The position numbers and the translations under genes are program-made. A stretch of 64,000 nt of DNA from Pseudomonas sp. B21-056 (GTDB lineage: Bacteria > Pseudomonadota > Gammaproteobacteria > Pseudomonadales > Pseudomonadaceae), in contig NZ_CP087203.1 of assembly GCF_026016325.1 (NCBI RefSeq), positions 806,001-870,000 of the forward strand, given 5' to 3'. Position 1 is the first letter of the stretch, and each line of letters opens with the position of its first letter. This document shows positions 16,909 to 25,647 of this stretch, piece after piece. The notes below the pieces were generated by a model. That model worked only from the letters and a program-made list of their open reading frames with translations, searched no databases and was not told where the DNA came from.

Positions 16909-18357
16909 ATGCGGTACGACACCCTTATCCGTAATGCGCGAGTCATCGATGGCCGCGACACGCCCGGCTACACCGCCGATGTCGCGATTCATGCCGGGCG
17001 CATCGAGCGCATCGGCGACCTGGGCGCTGCCCGGGCGACTGCCGAAGTCGACGCCGCCGGCCGCGTGCTGGCGCCGGGGTTTATCGACGTACATACCCAT
17101 GACGACACCATGGTCATCCGCCAGCCACAGATGCTGCCCAAGCTCAGCCAGGGTGTGACCACGGTGATCGTCGGTAACTGTGGCATCAGTGCTTCACCGG
17201 TGTGCCTGCGGGGCGATCCTCCGGATCCGATGAACCTGCTCGGCACGGCCCAGGCGTTCGTGTACCCGCGCTTCAGCGATTATCGCGGCGCGGTAGAAGC
17301 GGCTGCTCCGGCGGTCAACGTCGCCGCGTTGGTAGGCCACACCGCGTTGCGCAGTAACCACATGGACGATTTGTTGCGCACGGCCAGCGTGGGAGAAATC
17401 GCCGCCATGCGTCAGCAACTGCGCGAAAGCCTGGAGGGCGGTGCGTTGGGTTTATCCACCGGCCTGGCCTACGCCAACGCGTTTTCCGCCTCCACCGACG
17501 AAGTCATGCAACTGACCGAAGAGTTGAGCGCATTCGATGCGGTCTACACCACGCACCTGCGCAGCGAATTCGAACCGGTGCTCGAGGCCATGAGCGAGGC
17601 CTTCCAGATCGGCCGTCATGCACAAAGCCCGGTGATTATTTCCCACCTCAAATGTGCCGGCGTCGGTAATTGGGGGCGTAGTCCGCAGGTGCTTGCGGCG
17701 CTGGAAAACGCCGCGAAAAATCATCCGGTCGGCTGTGACTGCTACCCCTACGCGGCAAGCTCTTCGACGCTGGATCTCAAGCAAGTGACCGATGCCCATC
17801 CCATCACCATCACCTGGTCGACGCCTCATCCATTGATGGGCGGTCGCGAACTTGTCGACATTGCCAACGAATGGGGCGTGTCGCTGCTGGAGGCGGCGCG
17901 CCGCCTGCAACCGGCTGGCGCGGTGTACTACGGCATGGACGAAGCTGATGTAAGACGAATCCTTGCCCATCCGCTGTCGATGGTCGGCTCCGACGGTTTG
18001 CCCGAAGACCCGTTTCCCCATCCGCGCTTGTGGGGCGCTTTCCCACGGGTGTTGGGACATTTCAGTCGTGACGTCGGGCTTTTTCCGCTGCACACCGCCG
18101 TGCACAAAATGACCGGTCTTTCCGCGACACGTTTCGGCCTGAAAGAGCGTGGTGAAATTCGTGAGGGACATTGGGCGGACCTGGTGCTGTTCAATCCGCA
18201 CACCGTTCGTGATGTTGCCGATTTCGTTGAGCCGCAACGTGCTGCCGAAGGCATTGATGGGGTGTGGATCAACGGCGTTCTGAGCTACAGCGATGGGCAG
18301 GCGAACGGACGCAGGGAAGGGCGGTTCCTGGCGAGAGGGGCTCGGTTCATAGGGTAG
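16909..18357 (+). CDS. D-aminoacylase (N-acyl-D-amino-acid deacylase)
   Basis: An amidohydrolase of 482 residues, the standard family length, that hydrolyses N-acyl-D-amino acids to a carboxylate and a D-amino acid. It has the N-terminal composite beta-sandwich (YDTLIRNARVIDG), the metal motif DVHTHDD (about 61-67), the conserved cysteine in GNCGIS (about 90), SHLKCAG (about 245) and the SDGLPEDPFPHPR segment (about 361). The C-terminal LKERGEIREGHWADLVLFN is typical. The ATG at 16909 fits the family start. The end of the gene overlaps a terminator hairpin at 18340-18370. Confidence 0.9.
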   Translation: MRYDTLIRNARVIDGRDTPGYTADVAIHAGRIERIGDLGAARATAEVDAAGRVLAPGFIDVHTHDDTMVIRQPQMLPKLSQGVTTVIVGNCGISASPVCLRGDPPDPMNLLGTAQAFVYPRFSDYRGAVEAAAPAVNVAALVGHTALRSNHMDDLLRTASVGEIAAMRQQLRESLEGGALGLSTGLAYANAFSASTDEVMQLTEELSAFDAVYTTHLRSEFEPVLEAMSEAFQIGRHAQSPVIISHLKCAGVGNWGRSPQVLAALENAAKNHPVGCDCYPYAASSSTLDLKQVTDAHPITITWSTPHPLMGGRELVDIANEWGVSLLEAARRLQPAGAVYYGMDEADVRRILAHPLSMVGSDGLPEDPFPHPRLWGAFPRVLGHFSRDVGLFPLHTAVHKMTGLSATRFGLKERGEIREGHWADLVLFNPHTVRDVADFVEPQRAAEGIDGVWINGVLSYSDGQANGRREGRFLARGARFIG

Positions 18358-18370
18358 GTATGAACCGAGC
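18340..18370. terminator. Bidirectional hairpin spanning the D-aminoacylase stop codon
   Basis: GCTCGGTTCATA (18340-18351) pairs perfectly with TATGAACCGAGC (18359-18370) around a 7-nt loop. The TAG stop (18355-18357) lies in the loop. Only 19 bp separate the convergent D-aminoacylase and TccC-like genes, so the hairpin probably serves both. Confidence 0.7.
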
Positions 18371-18376
18371 TTCCAG

Positions 18377-21175
18377 TCAGGGCCTGACGTCATCACGCTG
18401 ACGTCGATTGATTGTCAGGACATGGGCGTTGTACGCCTCATAGTTCCTGGGGTGGCGCCCCGTCTCGATGTTGACGCTGTCGGGGATAATGCCGCTGCAG
18501 TTGAAGCAGGCAATGAAAGGTTCCGGTTGGATCACGCCGGTCAATTTTTCAGTAAACAGATGGGTATCCGAAAGTACCCTTTCTGCCTGGCCCGGATAGA
18601 GCGCAACGACTGTGTTCAGCATCCGGACTTCCCCATGCGCCCCCGGCCCCCCGGTGCGCACGGGGATGATTGCGTTGGCTTCCTCGATATGTCTCGCGAT
18701 GAGATGCTGGGTGTGTTGCTGGAGTTCGGACAGGGTGTCGATGGTTCTACTCAGCGTTGGCTCGAGCTTCAGCACTTCGGGATCGATCTCGAGTTTATGA
18801 GTCGGGTCGCTTTTCGTGGCGCGGTATCGTTCGGCCAGGTCTGTCAGGTATTCATTCGTATTGCCGATCCTGTAGCTGCCGAAATTCAGGTAGAAACTCT
18901 CGCTTTTGGCGCCGCCTTCGTAGCTCTTGTCTACGCCGCGATAACCCGCCGGACCGGATTTGGGGCCGGTGAGATTATAGGATTCGTACAGCCCCCTATG
19001 TTTACCCTCCGTGCGATCCTTGACCACGCCAAACGAGTGGACAACCAAGTCCTTGCGCTTTGTTTTGCTGAAGCTGGGGGTGGGGCTGAGGGCGAGTCCG
19101 GGAGCGGAGTCATCTCGAGCGCTCCTGGCCGCTCTCCTGGATGGCGCCGCAGGATCCTGCATCATCCTCTGGGAGCGAGCATGACCATCGCGCCGCACCG
19201 ATTCGACGACGTCATCCTTCAGCCATCCCAGATGATCGACAAACCTGAGCGGGTTGTTCCCCACCATGCAATACAGATTCAACCCATCCACCGCCCCCGC
19301 CGGGTCGGGGCTGATCCAGCGTTGCAACCACGGCGCGTAGTAGCGTTGCCCGTAGTAATACAGGCCGCTGGCATCACGCTCCTTGCAGGAGTAACGGATA
19401 GTCCGGTAGTCGGCTTCCACGGCCGAACGGGATGCCAGCCAAGCGGTTCCACCGTAGGGCAGGTAGCTTTCCTGGCTGATCAGCCCGCCCTGATCGTCGA
19501 GTTCCAATGAGCTGGAGCCCAGGTGGTCGCCGAGGCTGTAGCGCACCTGGTTGGCGGCGATACCGGACGGACGACCTTCGGTCCAATGCAGATAACGCAC
19601 GTTGTAGCGACCGGCTTGCAGGGTGATGACTTCCAGGCGTTCATTAGGGCGGGTGTGGATTTCCAGCCCCGGCAGATAACGGACTTCCCGGGAGTGCGTC
19701 ACCGTGGAGGCGTGGGTGGTGTGTATCTTGCGCACCCGCTGCCCGTTGCTGTCGTAGTCATAGCGCTCAACATCATCGCGCCCGTCTTCACGGCGGACCA
19801 ACGTCACCTTGGCGAGTTGATTGCGGGTATTCCATTCCAGTGCCTGGCCGGGTGATAACGCCTGCTGGTTGCCGCTGGCATCGAAGTCCACCGTGATGTC
19901 GGCCGCCGAGTTGCCCGTGTTCCAGGACAGGAGGCGATTGCTTGAGGGGCTGACGTTCAGTGTCCGCGTGTAGTGGTTGCGATCGCGAACATGGCGCAGT
20001 TCGGTCAGGTTGCCGCCGGCGTCGTACTGGTAGTGTTCGGTGTAGTTGAACAACTGGCCGGCGTCGGTCGGAGTGCTGAAAGTCGCGACGGCCAGGCCTG
20101 CGGCTTCGCGCCCCGTGGCGCTGGTCAGTTGGTAAAGGCTGTCGTACGTGAAGGTGCTGGTGGCTTCGACCCGCTGGTTGCTGCCGAACTGCACCGGTTG
20201 GGCCCTGTCCTCGATATGCGTCACGTTGCCCACCGGGTCGTAGGTGTAGCGCAGGTCCTGCAAGGCCCTTGCCGACAGCGAGGTGCTGAGTGCGGTCAGT
20301 CGCCCGCTGGCCGGATCGAACACGGCGCGACTGATGACCCCGTTGCCGGCTGTCTGTGATTCGACCTGACCAGACGCGTTGTAGGTGAGGTGGCTGACGA
20401 TGGTTTTTCCGATGGCGGCGTCTCTGGTCTTCAGGCTCACGGCGCTGAGCTGACCTGCGACATCGAACGAGTAGCGCCGTTGGTGCTGCGCGGCGTCGGA
20501 CTGCTGGATGACTTGCGCGAGTGCGTCATAGCGCCAGCTCGTGGCATGGCCGTCGCCCTTTTCCAGCAGTCGGTCACGGCCTTTTTCGTCCGTGGGCCAG
20601 TCAGGTGTTCCGGCGTCGGCCAGCATGTGCCTCGTCTGGCTGAGGGGTTTGGCGCAGAGCGCATAGCCATGGGTGAGCAGGCTGCCTGCGCTGTCATCGT
20701 GACGGACCAAGGCACCGCACAGGTTGAGCGCGGCAGACGCTGGTGAACTGTCGCCGTAGCGCAGGCATTCGACCGTGCGTGAGTGTTGTCCTGGGGGTTG
20801 CTCGCGCAGGGTAGTCGGCCGCAATTGATCGTCATAGGTGGTGCGCCAATGGTGTCCCCGTTGATCCCAACTGCGCAGCAACTGCCCGGCGTCACCCGGC
20901 AGGCTCAGGCGCCATCCGGCGTCGACGCTGCTCACCCGCAGCGTCTTGCCGGACAGGCTGTAGACGGTTTGCAGATTGGCCTCGGATGCGTTGCCAAACA
21001 GTCGCGGGTCCCACTGCGCCACCTGGCGTCCGGCCACGTCGTGGTGTTGCCGGGTAATGCGCGCCTGGGGTTGCTCATCTGCGTTGCGTCGGCAGTAAGC
21101 CACCTGCCGCACGGGCAGGCCACGGTTGTCGATGACGCTGAGGGTCGGTGTCCTGTGGTGAAGGCGGGCGCTCAT
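18377..21175 (-). CDS. Tc toxin C subunit (TccC-like RHS protein) with a deaminase-like C-terminal toxin
   Basis: The C component of an ABC insecticidal toxin, 932 residues. The RHS core ends with LGDHLGSSSLELDDQGGLIS, SYLPYGGTAW, RYSCKERDASGLYYYGQRYY and SPDPAGAVDGLNLYCMVGNN, after which the self-cleaving core motif (RFVDHLG, about 650) separates a variable tail of about 282 residues. The tail contains GAHGEV (His about 847, Glu about 849) and FIACFNCSGI (Cys about 890 and 893). These match the H.E ... C..C zinc site of the cytidine deaminase-like superfamily, resembling YwqJ-type toxins. The gene overlaps the B-subunit gene by 4 bp. The RHS identity is firm; the deaminase reading is motif-based. 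Confidence 0.85.
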   Translation of the reverse strand: MSARLHHRTPTLSVIDNRGLPVRQVAYCRRNADEQPQARITRQHHDVAGRQVAQWDPRLFGNASEANLQTVYSLSGKTLRVSSVDAGWRLSLPGDAGQLLRSWDQRGHHWRTTYDDQLRPTTLREQPPGQHSRTVECLRYGDSSPASAALNLCGALVRHDDSAGSLLTHGYALCAKPLSQTRHMLADAGTPDWPTDEKGRDRLLEKGDGHATSWRYDALAQVIQQSDAAQHQRRYSFDVAGQLSAVSLKTRDAAIGKTIVSHLTYNASGQVESQTAGNGVISRAVFDPASGRLTALSTSLSARALQDLRYTYDPVGNVTHIEDRAQPVQFGSNQRVEATSTFTYDSLYQLTSATGREAAGLAVATFSTPTDAGQLFNYTEHYQYDAGGNLTELRHVRDRNHYTRTLNVSPSSNRLLSWNTGNSAADITVDFDASGNQQALSPGQALEWNTRNQLAKVTLVRREDGRDDVERYDYDSNGQRVRKIHTTHASTVTHSREVRYLPGLEIHTRPNERLEVITLQAGRYNVRYLHWTEGRPSGIAANQVRYSLGDHLGSSSLELDDQGGLISQESYLPYGGTAWLASRSAVEADYRTIRYSCKERDASGLYYYGQRYYAPWLQRWISPDPAGAVDGLNLYCMVGNNPLRFVDHLGWLKDDVVESVRRDGHARSQRMMQDPAAPSRRAARSARDDSAPGLALSPTPSFSKTKRKDLVVHSFGVVKDRTEGKHRGLYESYNLTGPKSGPAGYRGVDKSYEGGAKSESFYLNFGSYRIGNTNEYLTDLAERYRATKSDPTHKLEIDPEVLKLEPTLSRTIDTLSELQQHTQHLIARHIEEANAIIPVRTGGPGAHGEVRMLNTVVALYPGQAERVLSDTHLFTEKLTGVIQPEPFIACFNCSGIIPDSVNIETGRHPRNYEAYNAHVLTINRRQRDDVRP

Positions 21176-24100
21176 GCTTCACCCCCGGCGGTCGATGTGA
21201 CCTCTTGCAGGGTGTCGTTCTCGTCCTCGTCCACGGTGTACCAGGGATGGCGCGCGTGGCGACGCATGTAGCAGAGGCCATCTCGTCTGGCGAGCAGCGT
21301 GTGGGTAGGGCGCCCGAGCGGGTCGTAGAACTGCTGGTCGAAATGACCGGACTGGCGCAACGACGCATCGTTGATGTGGGTGTGCCGATCGGCAAAGTAA
21401 GGGCGATAGACGCGGACCGTCAGCCCTTTGCTGTTGTATTCCACCCGTTCGCTGACCCGCCAGCGGAGTGCGGCGATCTGCTCTTCCGGCTTTCCATCCG
21501 TCAGCGTCAGGTCGCCTTTGACATCGACGACATAGGCCAGCCCCGACTCGACCCGTTGCTTGCTTTGCAGCGTTCGACCGAAGCCATCGAAGCTGGTGAT
21601 GGCGATGCGGATCTGTCGCAGTTCGTCGTCGGGATAACGGTCGGCGACCAAGGTCGCGACATGCACGGGTTCACGTGTCGAGGTCTCAAGTTCGTTTTTC
21701 AGCTTCAGGTCATCGACCGAAAGCGCTTGAGCAACGAGCAGCCTGGTCCGGGCCGACGCGCAGACATGTCCGCTGGGAAGCAGGTCACCCCTGGCCACGC
21801 AACGCGCTAGCCAATCGGTGTCGGCCAAGGCCGCCTTCGATACGCAACCCATCCAGCTGAAGGGCGCGTAATAGCTGGCCGTGGCGGCGTCCTGCAAAGC
21901 GTTCCTCTCCTGGCTGATTGCGTGTGCCGGGTTACTAAACGAAGGCTGCTTGAACTGCGCGAGAGGTTTGAAGCCCACTCGCTTGTTGTGCTCATCGCCA
22001 TAAAAGGAGGTGGCCAGTCCCTGACCGAAAGCATCGAACAGGCCTTCCTGTACGTTACCGTTGGGATCGATGATGCGCAGGGGCTGGAGTGAGCGGTAAT
22101 CGTGGATTGCCTGGGTGCTACAGCCATCGGGCAGTTTGAAGGCGGTGACGAAGCAGGCGTATTTGTCGTAGCTGACCTCGGACACTCCCTGGCTTTTGCT
22201 CGGCTGGACGGTCCTGGTTCTGTAAAAGCCCTCCAGTGGCGCATAGGTCGCGAAACCGCTTTTCACTGACCAGAGTTTTCTCGGGGGCGTGGTCGCGGGA
22301 AGAAAGGCGGTCATTCGGTGATAGCCCATGTGTTCCAGCTCTTCTTCGTTGGGGCGGCTGTCCTGTGGCAGTAACTGGAAAGCGTCCAGGGCCGTTTCAT
22401 CCAGCTCGGCGCTTTCCAGGTGGTCGGCCAGGGCCTGCAAATCGGCGACGCCATCCGGCAAGGTTGTTGCGTTCGACGCATCTTTGTAGCGCTGTACGGA
22501 CAGGCCGGTCAGCACGCCCTGGGTATTCCAGTCTGATTGCTTCACGCGTTCGCGGAATGTCTCGAAAGACAGGTCCTGTGGGGCCAGCCCCCGGTTTTCA
22601 GGGGCCTTGGGTCGTTGCAGCGCCTGGGTGCGTTGGCGATAAGGCAGGCCAAGTCGCCATTGCTGAGGTGCTTGCAGGTGGATGAACTCGGTGCGGGTCT
22701 CGTTCAGGCAGTAGAGCTGCTGCGCCGGATCATGAGCATCGCGCCACCACTGTTGCTGGTCGGCGTCGCTGAACGGTGGCGTATCGCTGGCGGTTTTTCG
22801 TCGGGCGTAATGGATGTCCACGCTGTGGGTCAGTGCGCCGTACAGGTCGTGTTGCAGGTTCAGGCTGTGCCGGCATTGCGGGTCATCGGTAATGCCTTCG
22901 TACTGATAGGTGATGGTCTCCAGCAGCAGTGGCAGGAGGCTGGCATGGCGCCGAACGCGGTTGGGTGCTTGCAGCAGACGGAGCCCATAACGGTTTTCCT
23001 GGACCGAATACAGGCGAGCGTTTTTCAGGTGTCTATCGATGCCGAAGACCTCGCTGCGCAACACGCGACCGCTCAAGGCGCGGGCCATTTCCAGATTCAT
23101 TGTCGCGTCTGCCGGGGCAATGATCCGGTCGTCCTGTGACTCCGGCGGGTATTGGCAAAGTAGTGTCTTGCCCAGGGGGAGGGCTTCCTTGTCTACGCGG
23201 CTGTAACCGTTACGTGGCAGATCCACCTTGCGCCCGGTGTGGAACCAGGTTTTTTTCAGGCACGTTGCCGTGAAGCCCTGGGGGGCGGTTTCGCCGGGGC
23301 TTGCCTCAGTGTCGGTGTGCAGCAACAGACCAAAGCCACGAAACTCCCGCTCGATGCCGTCGTAATAGCCTTGGCGATAGGAGAACCCCTGGGTCAGTCG
23401 ATTACCAGTCGTTTCATCCAGTTGGGTCTGGCTGCAAACCAGGTGCAGGGCCAAGGGCAGGCGACAGGTAAGGGGCTTGTCGGCCGCTGTTCTCTCCAGC
23501 TTTTCGTCCAGCCACTCCTGTACCGAACTGCGATAGCGGATGCGATGGTCGGCGCCCATGTTGTTATTGGTGCCAGTGAGCAGATACGGTTTGGCGCTGA
23601 CGAAGTCGTAGCGCCAATGTTGCGACCGCATGTACGGCGAGCTCAGGATCAGGCTGGAACAACCGAGCCCTTGCAGGTCGGCGATGCTCACTTGGCACAA
23701 AGGGTCATAGCGCAGGTCTTGCGGCCAAGGCAGCGCAACCGCAGGTCCGAAACCCTGGCCGCAGCGGTTCATGAAGATCAGTGCCTGATCCGCTTGCAGA
23801 TAAATCAGGTCGACGGCGCCGGAGCCATCCAGGTCCGCCAGGCGAACACGCGAGGCGTCGAAGCTCTCGTAGGCAAGCCCGGGGAAGTCCAGCCGCTTGC
23901 CTTTGCCGAAGCGACCACGGCCGAGGTTTGGCCAGCACTTCACTTCGTCGTGACGAATGCGCACCAGATGCTGTTGGCCGCTGCCCAGTACATCGCTGAA
24001 CGCCACCAGCTCGCCGGGAGAGCCGGTGAATACGGGCAGGGCGTCTTCATGTTCCTCTCGAGGCACCTCGAACGGAGGTGAAAAACCGTACTCGCGCTGG

Positions 24101-25647
24101 TTAGCATACAGGCGAACGCTGCGCGGGCCGATCAACGCCAGGTCGCCGAGCCCGTCGCCCATCAGGTCGGCCAACTGCCCTTGAGGACTGAAAAACTCGG
24201 GGGCAAATGCATTGAACGTGGCGAAGTCCGACCAGCTTCGATCGGCACCGAGGGAGAAGAAGCCGCTCACTTGCGGCCGGGCGACGAGCCAGTCCAAACG
24301 ACCGTCACCGGTGAGATCGCTCAGTGTCTGCTGTACCGGCACAGCGGTGTCGCTAACCGGGACGTTGGGCAGCGTTCGCCACGGTGCGTAGGTCACTTCG
24401 TTGCCTTTGGTGCTGGCCCGCACGGGTTCGCGGTAATGCCAGCCGTTGTCGTTTCGATGGAGCACGCCCGGCAGACCTTCGCCGTACAAATCCACCAGTT
24501 GAAAAGTCTGACCGTCGTCGAGTCCCGGCATGTCCTGGAAACGCCGCCAGGCGAGGGGCTCAGGCGCAAGCCTGAACTCGCTGTAGCTGAACTCGACGGG
24601 AGGGCGGCTCTTGGCGGTTTCACCTTCGCCGAACGCCTGCTCATGGGCGGAGCTCAAGTGCTGGTAGCCCAGGGGCGTCTGACGATAATCCAGCAGCAGG
24701 CGCCGCACCAGGACGGGAGCCACGCCCAACTCATCGGGGAAACGGTGAAACATCAGGACCTGGCGGCACAGCCGTTCGGTGCGGACTTCAAAACCGTAGG
24801 CGAAGCTGGAAAACCCATCGCCGCGGGCTTGCCACTGCTGGCCCTCATACAGCGGTTTTTCTGTGTAGGCGGTGGTCCGTTCGCCATAGTCGAATACCAG
24901 TTCGAAGTGCCATTGCACGGGGGCGAGCCGATCCGCGGTCCATGAGTAGAGATGTGCGTCGGCCTTGAAGTTGCCATAGCTGACCTGGCTCAAATAACGC
25001 TGAGCGGTGGTGTCTGATTTGTATCGGTAAAGGATGTGTTCGCCGTGGGCGTTCAGGCTCTCCTCCAGCAGCCATTCGCCGACACGGCTCGTATTCTGGG
25101 GATCGGCCCGACGCGATGCCGGGTCTTTTCCAAACAAGTGAAGACTGCCATCGGCGTCGTGTACCAGCCAGAAGCCTGCTTTATCGCCTTGCGAGGACCA
25201 ATGTTCAATGCGGTCGAAGCGGCTTTCGGTCCTGGGAAAATGCCGGGTGACAGTGTAGGCCGTGCCCAGCTCCAGATCGTTGTAATGGTCGATGCGGGTC
25301 GAGACGATGACGTCTTGCGAATTGCGCTCGGGTAGCCATATCACTCCGGCGGGGCCGACGATTTCGTCATCCTCGGTATAGGCCGGCACGCCCTTGTTGG
25401 TGCGTCGCGCCACGCTGGGCAGCGACAGACCCCAACCGATGCCGAACGCGCCGTTGCCGAGCGAGCTGGCGTAGTCCAGGGACAAGGGTGGCGCAAAGCC
25501 GCGCCCCGGTGAAATGGGCAAGGCTATTTCATAGGAAGCCGTACCGTGGGCGCCGACGGGGTTCCATCCTTTTCCGATGCTTTGAATGGCGCCACCGCCC
25601 TTGGGCAGTGAGGGCGGGGTGACTGGCAATGGGGATTGTTCATTCAT
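21172..25647 (-). CDS. Tc toxin B subunit (TcdB/TcaC-like)
   Basis: The 1491-residue B component forms, with the C subunit, the shell that encloses the cytotoxic tail and docks on the A pore. The N-terminal SpvB domain is clear (PSLPKGGGAIQSIGKGW, GTASYEIALPISPGRGFAP, GNGAFGIGWGLSLPSVARR). FG-GAP/VCBS-like repeats of the propeller follow (DLTGDGRLDWLVARP, DLMGDGLGDLALIGPR, DLDGSGAVDLIYLQ), then the TcdB middle and C-terminal regions (FSYRQGYYDGIEREFRGFG). Both ends overlap neighbours by 4 bp (ATGA type), which points to translational coupling and stoichiometric expression. Confidence 0.93.
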   Translation of the reverse strand: MNEQSPLPVTPPSLPKGGGAIQSIGKGWNPVGAHGTASYEIALPISPGRGFAPPLSLDYASSLGNGAFGIGWGLSLPSVARRTNKGVPAYTEDDEIVGPAGVIWLPERNSQDVIVSTRIDHYNDLELGTAYTVTRHFPRTESRFDRIEHWSSQGDKAGFWLVHDADGSLHLFGKDPASRRADPQNTSRVGEWLLEESLNAHGEHILYRYKSDTTAQRYLSQVSYGNFKADAHLYSWTADRLAPVQWHFELVFDYGERTTAYTEKPLYEGQQWQARGDGFSSFAYGFEVRTERLCRQVLMFHRFPDELGVAPVLVRRLLLDYRQTPLGYQHLSSAHEQAFGEGETAKSRPPVEFSYSEFRLAPEPLAWRRFQDMPGLDDGQTFQLVDLYGEGLPGVLHRNDNGWHYREPVRASTKGNEVTYAPWRTLPNVPVSDTAVPVQQTLSDLTGDGRLDWLVARPQVSGFFSLGADRSWSDFATFNAFAPEFFSPQGQLADLMGDGLGDLALIGPRSVRLYANQREYGFSPPFEVPREEHEDALPVFTGSPGELVAFSDVLGSGQQHLVRIRHDEVKCWPNLGRGRFGKGKRLDFPGLAYESFDASRVRLADLDGSGAVDLIYLQADQALIFMNRCGQGFGPAVALPWPQDLRYDPLCQVSIADLQGLGCSSLILSSPYMRSQHWRYDFVSAKPYLLTGTNNNMGADHRIRYRSSVQEWLDEKLERTAADKPLTCRLPLALHLVCSQTQLDETTGNRLTQGFSYRQGYYDGIEREFRGFGLLLHTDTEASPGETAPQGFTATCLKKTWFHTGRKVDLPRNGYSRVDKEALPLGKTLLCQYPPESQDDRIIAPADATMNLEMARALSGRVLRSEVFGIDRHLKNARLYSVQENRYGLRLLQAPNRVRRHASLLPLLLETITYQYEGITDDPQCRHSLNLQHDLYGALTHSVDIHYARRKTASDTPPFSDADQQQWWRDAHDPAQQLYCLNETRTEFIHLQAPQQWRLGLPYRQRTQALQRPKAPENRGLAPQDLSFETFRERVKQSDWNTQGVLTGLSVQRYKDASNATTLPDGVADLQALADHLESAELDETALDAFQLLPQDSRPNEEELEHMGYHRMTAFLPATTPPRKLWSVKSGFATYAPLEGFYRTRTVQPSKSQGVSEVSYDKYACFVTAFKLPDGCSTQAIHDYRSLQPLRIIDPNGNVQEGLFDAFGQGLATSFYGDEHNKRVGFKPLAQFKQPSFSNPAHAISQERNALQDAATASYYAPFSWMGCVSKAALADTDWLARCVARGDLLPSGHVCASARTRLLVAQALSVDDLKLKNELETSTREPVHVATLVADRYPDDELRQIRIAITSFDGFGRTLQSKQRVESGLAYVVDVKGDLTLTDGKPEEQIAALRWRVSERVEYNSKGLTVRVYRPYFADRHTHINDASLRQSGHFDQQFYDPLGRPTHTLLARRDGLCYMRRHARHPWYTVDEDENDTLQEVTSTAGGEA

